64,000 nt of DNA from Klebsormidium nitens (taxonomy: Eukaryota; Streptophyta; Klebsormidiophyceae; Klebsormidiales; Klebsormidiaceae): NCBI GenBank assembly GCA_000708835.1, contig DF236979.1, positions 124,001 to 188,000 of the forward strand. Reading direction: 5' to 3'. A model generated the notes under the pieces. It was not told the origin of the DNA, searched no databases, and saw nothing but the letters and a program-made list of their open reading frames with translations. A program made the position numbers and the translations under genes. Shown here one piece after another: positions 60,401-64,000 of this stretch; position 1 is the first letter of the stretch; every line of letters starts with the position of its first letter.

Positions 60401-60738
60401 GGCATCTGCCACCACCTCTTTTTCACAGCTGCTTTGTACAGCGGGCTGAGCCCATGTTTGTTCAGCAAAAACGCCGCCCGGTCTTTAAAGAGCTTCGACA
60501 CGCGTTCCACCTCCTTGCCTAAGATGGGCCAAAACCCCCCGTCGCATGCGGTGCACAACGCCCGAACGGGTCTGTGGGAAGACTGGCACACGAAGATGTC
60601 GGGAGGGGGAATGGAGGGATCCCGCTTCCGGCACTGCGAAAGCGGCTGCTTGAGCTTCTTGTAAGAGATGCAAATCGACGCAAAGTCCTCGTTCAGCTCA
60701 TACTGGCGGAACCACCGGAACTGGCTGCTGAACTTCAT
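57490..60738 (-). CDS. NLA: SPX-RING E3 ubiquitin ligase, NLA/BAH1-like
   Basis: Five minus-strand exons: 60738-60258, 59430-59168, 58715-58572, 57839-57781, 57547-57490. Phases close to 334 residues, nearly the length of Arabidopsis NLA. An N-terminal SPX domain starts MKFSSQFRWFRQY and includes SYKKLKQPL (25-33) and RKVCKKYDKVH (148-158), whose lysines match the inositol-polyphosphate surface of SPX domains. A C3HC4 RING follows: Cys244 and Cys247, Cys259, His261, Cys264, Cys267, Cys291, Cys294 (CGHVFCRSCACMAA, RRCPMC). The closing segment AAVFNDAIPLAEVGALVKQR, FPKEWQERKDAESAIAAH is the NLA C-terminal helix, shortened. In Arabidopsis NLA ubiquitinates PHT1 phosphate transporters and limits phosphate uptake. 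Start is the ATG at 60738; the frame upstream has no ATG. The final exon rests on phase and weak similarity only. Confidence 0.93.
57749..57776. repeat. AACGG pentanucleotide run beside the exon 4 donor of the SPX-RING gene
   Basis: Four to five AACGG units lie in the intron within about 10 bases of the minus-strand donor (GTGCGG at 57775-57780). Read on the minus strand this is a CCGTT run starting immediately after the splice site. Confidence 0.8.
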
Positions 60739-61328
60739 GCTGGGAGTGGCATTGTAGACAGGGCCCCCTCGCTCGGGTCGCTCACAAGACCTTAAGAGAA
60801 CCACAACTCCTCAGACTGCACCACTTCCACCCCCCCTTTCCAAATCTTGTGGCGAGCTCCCTCAGAGTCAGAGTTATGTGAGTTGTTTGTCTGACGCCAT
60901 TTGCGCCGAGTTTCTTGCAAGCTTTGCCATTGCAGGCCCATGCATGTGCCTTTTGCTGCAAGGCAGCGAGGGTCAGGTCAACCGTCAAGTACAGGCTGGC
61001 AACGATTTTAGGGTTCCCCGCCACGGCAATGGTTAATTGGCCGTGGCGGTAATGGTTTGCTTTCTGTTTGCGCAACTTGCAAATCAACTTGAACTTAATC
61101 ACGTGATGGTGTTGACAGGCGAGCAGTTTGAATCTTGATCGTCGATCTTACCAAGTGGGAAGTGATCGTACGACCGTGGTATGGATCTGCTCCTCAAGAT
61201 CTTATCGTACGGCACACATTCCCACCATGTGAACGCGGTTCGATGAGCTGTTTTCGGATGTGGTAACTCAGTCATGTGACCGCACTCCAGTCCTTCCCCG
61301 GCAGCGAGCCATTGTGCTGCAACCTTCG

Positions 61329-61948
61329 TACCGTAGTGGCACGACCCATTCGCACCAAAAATAACTCGTAAGGCCTTGGTGCGAAAAACTCCGGAAATTA
61401 TTTAAATTGGTGCGAACGAGCGAAATGGAAATAAACGCAGATGAAGCCGGAAACTGCGTAGGAATAGGCTNNNNNNNNNNNNNNNNNNNNNNNNNNNNNN
61501 NNNNNNNNNNNNNNNNNNNNNNNNNNNNNNNNNNNNNNNNNNNNNNNNNNNNNNNNNNNNNNNNNNNNNNNNNNNNNNNNNNNNNNNNNNNNNNNNNNNN
61601 NNNNNNNNNNNNNNNNNNNNNNNNNNNNNNNNNNNNNNNNNNNNNNNNNNNNNNNNNNNNNNNNNNNNNNNNNNNNNNNNNNNNNNNNNNNNNNNNNNNN
61701 NNNNNNNNNNNNNNNNNNNNNNNNNNNNNNNNNNNNNNNNNNNNNNNNNNNNNNNNNNNNNNNNNNNNNNNNNNNNNNNNNNNNNNNNNNNNNNNNNNNN
61801 NNNNNTCATCACGTTGGACTACGGTACACAGAAAATCTGCCCTTGTGCGAAAACAATTTATCCCCCAAAACCCTGGTGCGAAATCAGAAAAGGGGAAAAA
61901 AACAATTTTCGTAAGAGCTTGGTGCGAATGGGTCGTGCCACTGCGGTA
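61329..61948. mobile_element. DNA-transposon-like element with 30-bp terminal inverted repeats and subterminal TTGGTGCGAA motifs, partly unsequenced
   Basis: The left end from 61329 (TACCGTAGTGGCACGACCCA, then TTCGCACCAA) is repeated in inverted orientation at 61919-61948 with one mismatch. The decamer TTGGTGCGAA or its variants occurs three times inside each end, in both orientations, as in elements whose transposase binds subterminal repeats. The middle (61471-61805) is N, so the interior is unknown. At about 620 bp it is too short for a full transposase if the gap length is right. Confidence 0.75.
61471..61805. other. Assembly gap (335 N)
   Basis: The run of N lies inside the inverted-repeat element, consistent with a repeat that could not be assembled. 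The true length may differ. Confidence 0.99.
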
Positions 61949-62597
61949 GTACGCGTTTCGAGTTGATGACTAGCACTGCGCACTTCTGATTGGAAGGGTT
62001 ACGTGTGCTGCACATGCAAGATGTATTGGGTCTTGTAGAAACGTCTCCAACGCTTCCGATCCCATGCACGCCCCCTCCAACTTTGCCTGGTCACAATTAG
62101 TTGACCGCCGCGAGACACGAATTTTCATGCCTCAAGGGACAAGCATGCATCGATCCAACAAATGACCTTGCATCATCTTTCAATCAAAGTTGGATGCATG
62201 CTCGCTAATGATCGACGCTTTCGATCCATTGCAGTCCCTCCCTAGTGGATTAACACACATATTGTATTGTCATGGTTTCCTGTCTATATTCCAGAACCAC
62301 AAAGTCGCAGTTCTTTTATGATTCATATACAAAGACATTATCCATCACAGAGGCTCAGTTGAGCGGCCTTCGTGCCATTCTTAAACAACAGGCACGATTT
62401 CGGTAAGATTGAAGTGGCTGCAGCGGAGTCCGAATGCATAATGTATCTTGAGCGCTGCACCTAATAATATTGTTCCTCTCCACATTCTGGGGAGTTGACA
62501 AGCTTTTCCAACTTTACAGTAAAACGTTTTTATCTCGATGGTCGTAGTTGTTCATCAATTGATCAAAACCAACACGTGTATCGATCATAAACTTCCG

Positions 62598-63705
62598 TTA
62601 TTGCACGGTATTGAGTACGGAGGGGGTGTTATTCGTCATGACCACCGAGAAACCCCGTCCGTGTGACGGAAGTTTCGACGCTACGACTTCTTTCCCTTCC
62701 GTTTCGAGCTCGAGATCGCCCCGGTCTAGGAGCTTGAGCATGTCGTCATCCGAGATTTCACCACTCTGCACCAGCTCGTCGCGCTCGTCCATCTCGGGCT
62801 CGAGCATGGCGCGCAACTCGTTCTCCTGCATAAGCAAAACCCGAAAAAAATTAAAATTTAGATGAAGCACGCGCAACTCGTTTATCCTCTGTAAGGAAAA
62901 CCTCAGAACTTAGACAGAGATCCGGATGGGAAAGCGCGCAACTCAATCTCCTGCGTAAGCGTGCAACTCGATCTCCTGCGTAAGCAACACTCAAACGTAC
63001 TAAGACAGACTTCTCAATGGAACGCGTGAAGTTCATTCTCCTCCGTAAGCGACATTTGGAGACCCAGACGAACTTTGTCATTTGCCTTACGACATTCCGA
63101 AGTCGAACCCTGAAGTAGACATAGGTGACACAGAATGATACTGCGTTACTTCTGACAACGGGAGTCGGGGCCGGTCGATTCAGCACCGTTTGCATCAAGC
63201 AACTCGAGTAACTGAATCAGGACTTGAACTATGAATTGACGATTTTCTAGGAACCCAAAAGGGGGAACCCAAAGGCAACATGTTCCGCTCGTTTTCCCCT
63301 CGTCCAGGCTACAAAAGCCTTCGGGAGCCGTTCAATGTTCTGAGGGATGCCCTTTCCAATCAATCGGGTCCTTTACGCCATCGCAAAACGGTGGATTGTG
63401 AAAAGATGCATTGAGAAATGGAAACATGAAAACACGAAGAAATCACAATCCATTGAGAAATGGAAACATGAAAACACGAAGAAAGAGCAGAGGGAAACCA
63501 TAGAGCAAACGTCTGAGCCCTGTGTATGATCTTTTGACGCTTGAATTGCGCAGTAGACGCATCACAGTTTCTGATTGATAGGCGTCAGACAGCGTACCTG
63601 GACCGATGCGGGTTGGTCCTTCAAGTTTTCGATGCGGAAGTTGCCCTTGGTGATGACCATATGCTCCAGCTTCAGCTTGCCTCCGGCCTTCTCGAGCATC
63701 TTGCA
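62598..63705 (-). CDS. DDM1: C-terminal end of a DDM1/LSH-type SNF2 chromatin remodeller (gene continues past right edge)
   Basis: Two minus-strand exons, 63705-63598 and 62825-62598, encode the last 111 residues in phase and end with TAA. The first reads CKMLEKAGGKLKLEHMVITK, GNFRIENL; the second ENELRAMLEPEMDERDELVQ, SGEISDDDMLKLLDRGDLEL and ends NNTPSVLNTVQ. This matches the tail of Arabidopsis DDM1 (KLKLEHVVIG, then ISDADLDRLLDRSDL, SSLN). DDM1/LSH remodels nucleosomes so DNA methyltransferases reach heterochromatin and transposons. The helicase motifs lie outside the window, so the ATPase core is inferred from the tail alone. Another SNF2 subfamily is possible but less likely. Both exons have decayed edge copies upstream in transcription order. 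Confidence 0.88.
62826..63055 (-). repeat. Four decayed copies of the 5' edge of the last DDM1-like exon
   Basis: The working junction reads GCGCAACTCGTTCTCCTGCA at 62811 on the plus strand. Related segments follow near 62867 (GCGCAACTCGTTTATCCTCT), 62934 (GCGCGCAACTCAATCTCCTG), 62961 (GTGCAACTCGATCTCCTGCG) and 63023 (GCGTGAAGTTCATTCTCCTC), each with a TAAGC-like intron piece after it. Spacing is about 57, 66, 27 and 62 bp. Each keeps only 10-20 bases of exon plus the acceptor and intron tail. Confidence 0.9.
63410..63484. repeat. Exact 32-33 bp direct repeat
   Basis: TTGAGAAATGGAAACATGAA followed by AACACGAAGAAA occurs identically at 63410 and 63452, separated by ten bases. Identity suggests a very recent duplication. 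It lies in the last intron of the DDM1-like gene. Confidence 0.9.
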
Positions 63706-63794
63706 CTGCAGAGACACGAGTACCCAAGAAAGGGGTTTAGAAGCAGGTCACCGGAGCATAAGCGCCAAATGATGAGTCAGGAAGCAGGTTCCAG

Positions 63795-63900
63795 ACAATG
63801 TCCTAAAGCTTCAGCTTGTCTCCGGCCCTCTCGAGCATCTATTACTGCAGAGACACGAGCGCCAAAGCAAGGGTTAAGAAGCAGGTTACGCGGATGATAA
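63795..63900 (-). repeat. Decayed copy of the 5' edge of the penultimate DDM1-like exon
   Basis: Plus-strand CTTCAGCTTGTCTCCGGCCC, TCTCGAGCATC, then CTGCAGAGACACGAG (63808-63860) repeats CTTCAGCTTGCCTCCGGCCT, TCTCGAGCATC, CTGCAGAGACACGAG at the real exon (63670-63720). The following AAGCAGGTTACGCGGATGAT also matches AAGCAGGTCACCGGAGCATA, so intron is included. The copy has an in-frame stop where the exon codes LEH. Confidence 0.92.
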
Positions 63901-64000
63901 CCGCCAAGACCGGGAGTCGGAAGTTATTCTTTCCAGAGGCTTATTTCAGAGCGCGGAGCACTGCTGTTTCGACAGCAGGTTTCGACGATTGAGCAGCAGG

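Larger units (their letters stand above)
60739..62597. other. Spacer between the SPX-RING start and the DDM1-like 3' end
   Basis: It holds the promoter of the SPX-RING gene at its left end, the 3' region of the DDM1-like gene at its right end, and between them an inverted-repeat element interrupted by 335 unknown bases. No coding exon is supported in the readable part. A TACAGTAAAA- and ATGCATG-rich stretch follows to the right. Confidence 0.6.

Noticed and set aside
60739-61320. P1BS-type sites (GNATATNC) that would tie the SPX-RING promoter to the neighbouring MYB-CC factor
   Set aside because: I see none upstream of the SPX-RING start; the few GCATATTC matches in the window are in introns or distant DNA and are expected by chance.

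Overview
The window is nuclear DNA of a streptophyte (plant-lineage) eukaryote. Genes are split by many GT-AG introns, and every recognisable product is of the plant type: plant NADP-malic enzyme, plant-style NDUFAF5, a MYB-CC (PHR1/PHL-like) transcription factor, an SPX-RING protein of the NLA type, a DDM1/LSH C-terminus, and a plant-type SCP2 ending in a peroxisomal SKL signal. Exon-by-exon similarity to land-plant proteins, with G+C-rich exons and long insertions, fits a charophyte such as Klebsormidium. That species call is an inference.

Layout: (1) <1-11116 (+) NADP-malic enzyme, 13 visible exons, with a decayed organellar small-subunit rRNA fragment in intron 1. (2) 12417-14070 (-) SCP2, 5 exons. 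(3) 14903-16246 (+) small membrane/coiled-coil protein of unknown function, 3 exons. (4) 16247-18738 spacer with an inverted-repeat element. (5) 18739-28899 (-) HAD-superfamily 5'-nucleotidase, 14 exons, 888 aa. (6) 29755-33020 (+) LITAF-domain protein, 4 exons. (7) 34059-36549 (-) MORN-repeat protein, 3 exons. (8) 37082-42507 (+) NDUFAF5, 8 exons. (9) 42508-46819 spacer. (10) 46820-55924 (+) MYB-CC factor, 7 exons. (11) 57490-60738 (-) SPX-RING E3 ligase (NLA-like), 5 exons. (12) 60739-62597 spacer with an inverted-repeat element that spans a 335-base run of N. (13) 62598-63705> (-) last two exons of a DDM1-like SNF2 remodeller whose gene continues past the right edge. All exon joins were checked for reading phase and close without a shift.

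The most striking signal is a recurrent kind of repeat. In four unrelated genes (malic enzyme, 5'-nucleotidase, LITAF, DDM1-like), introns beside particular exons carry one to seven degraded copies of that exon's edge. Each copy holds part of the exon, its splice site and some adjoining intron. The clearest is a seven-copy array with a period of about 126-150 bp beside exon 9 of the 5'-nucleotidase, most similar next to the working exon and increasingly decayed away from it. Introns of the MYB-CC gene show tandem pyrimidine-rich repeats ending in, or starting just after, a splice site. This suggests that splice junctions here are repeatedly amplified and that introns grow by accumulating dead exon edges.

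Functionally, the MYB-CC factor and the SPX-RING ligase lie tail to tail. In flowering plants both families act in phosphate-starvation signalling, so their linkage is notable. Three head-to-head pairs (SCP2/coiled-coil, 5'-nucleotidase/LITAF, MORN/NDUFAF5) share short upstream regions.
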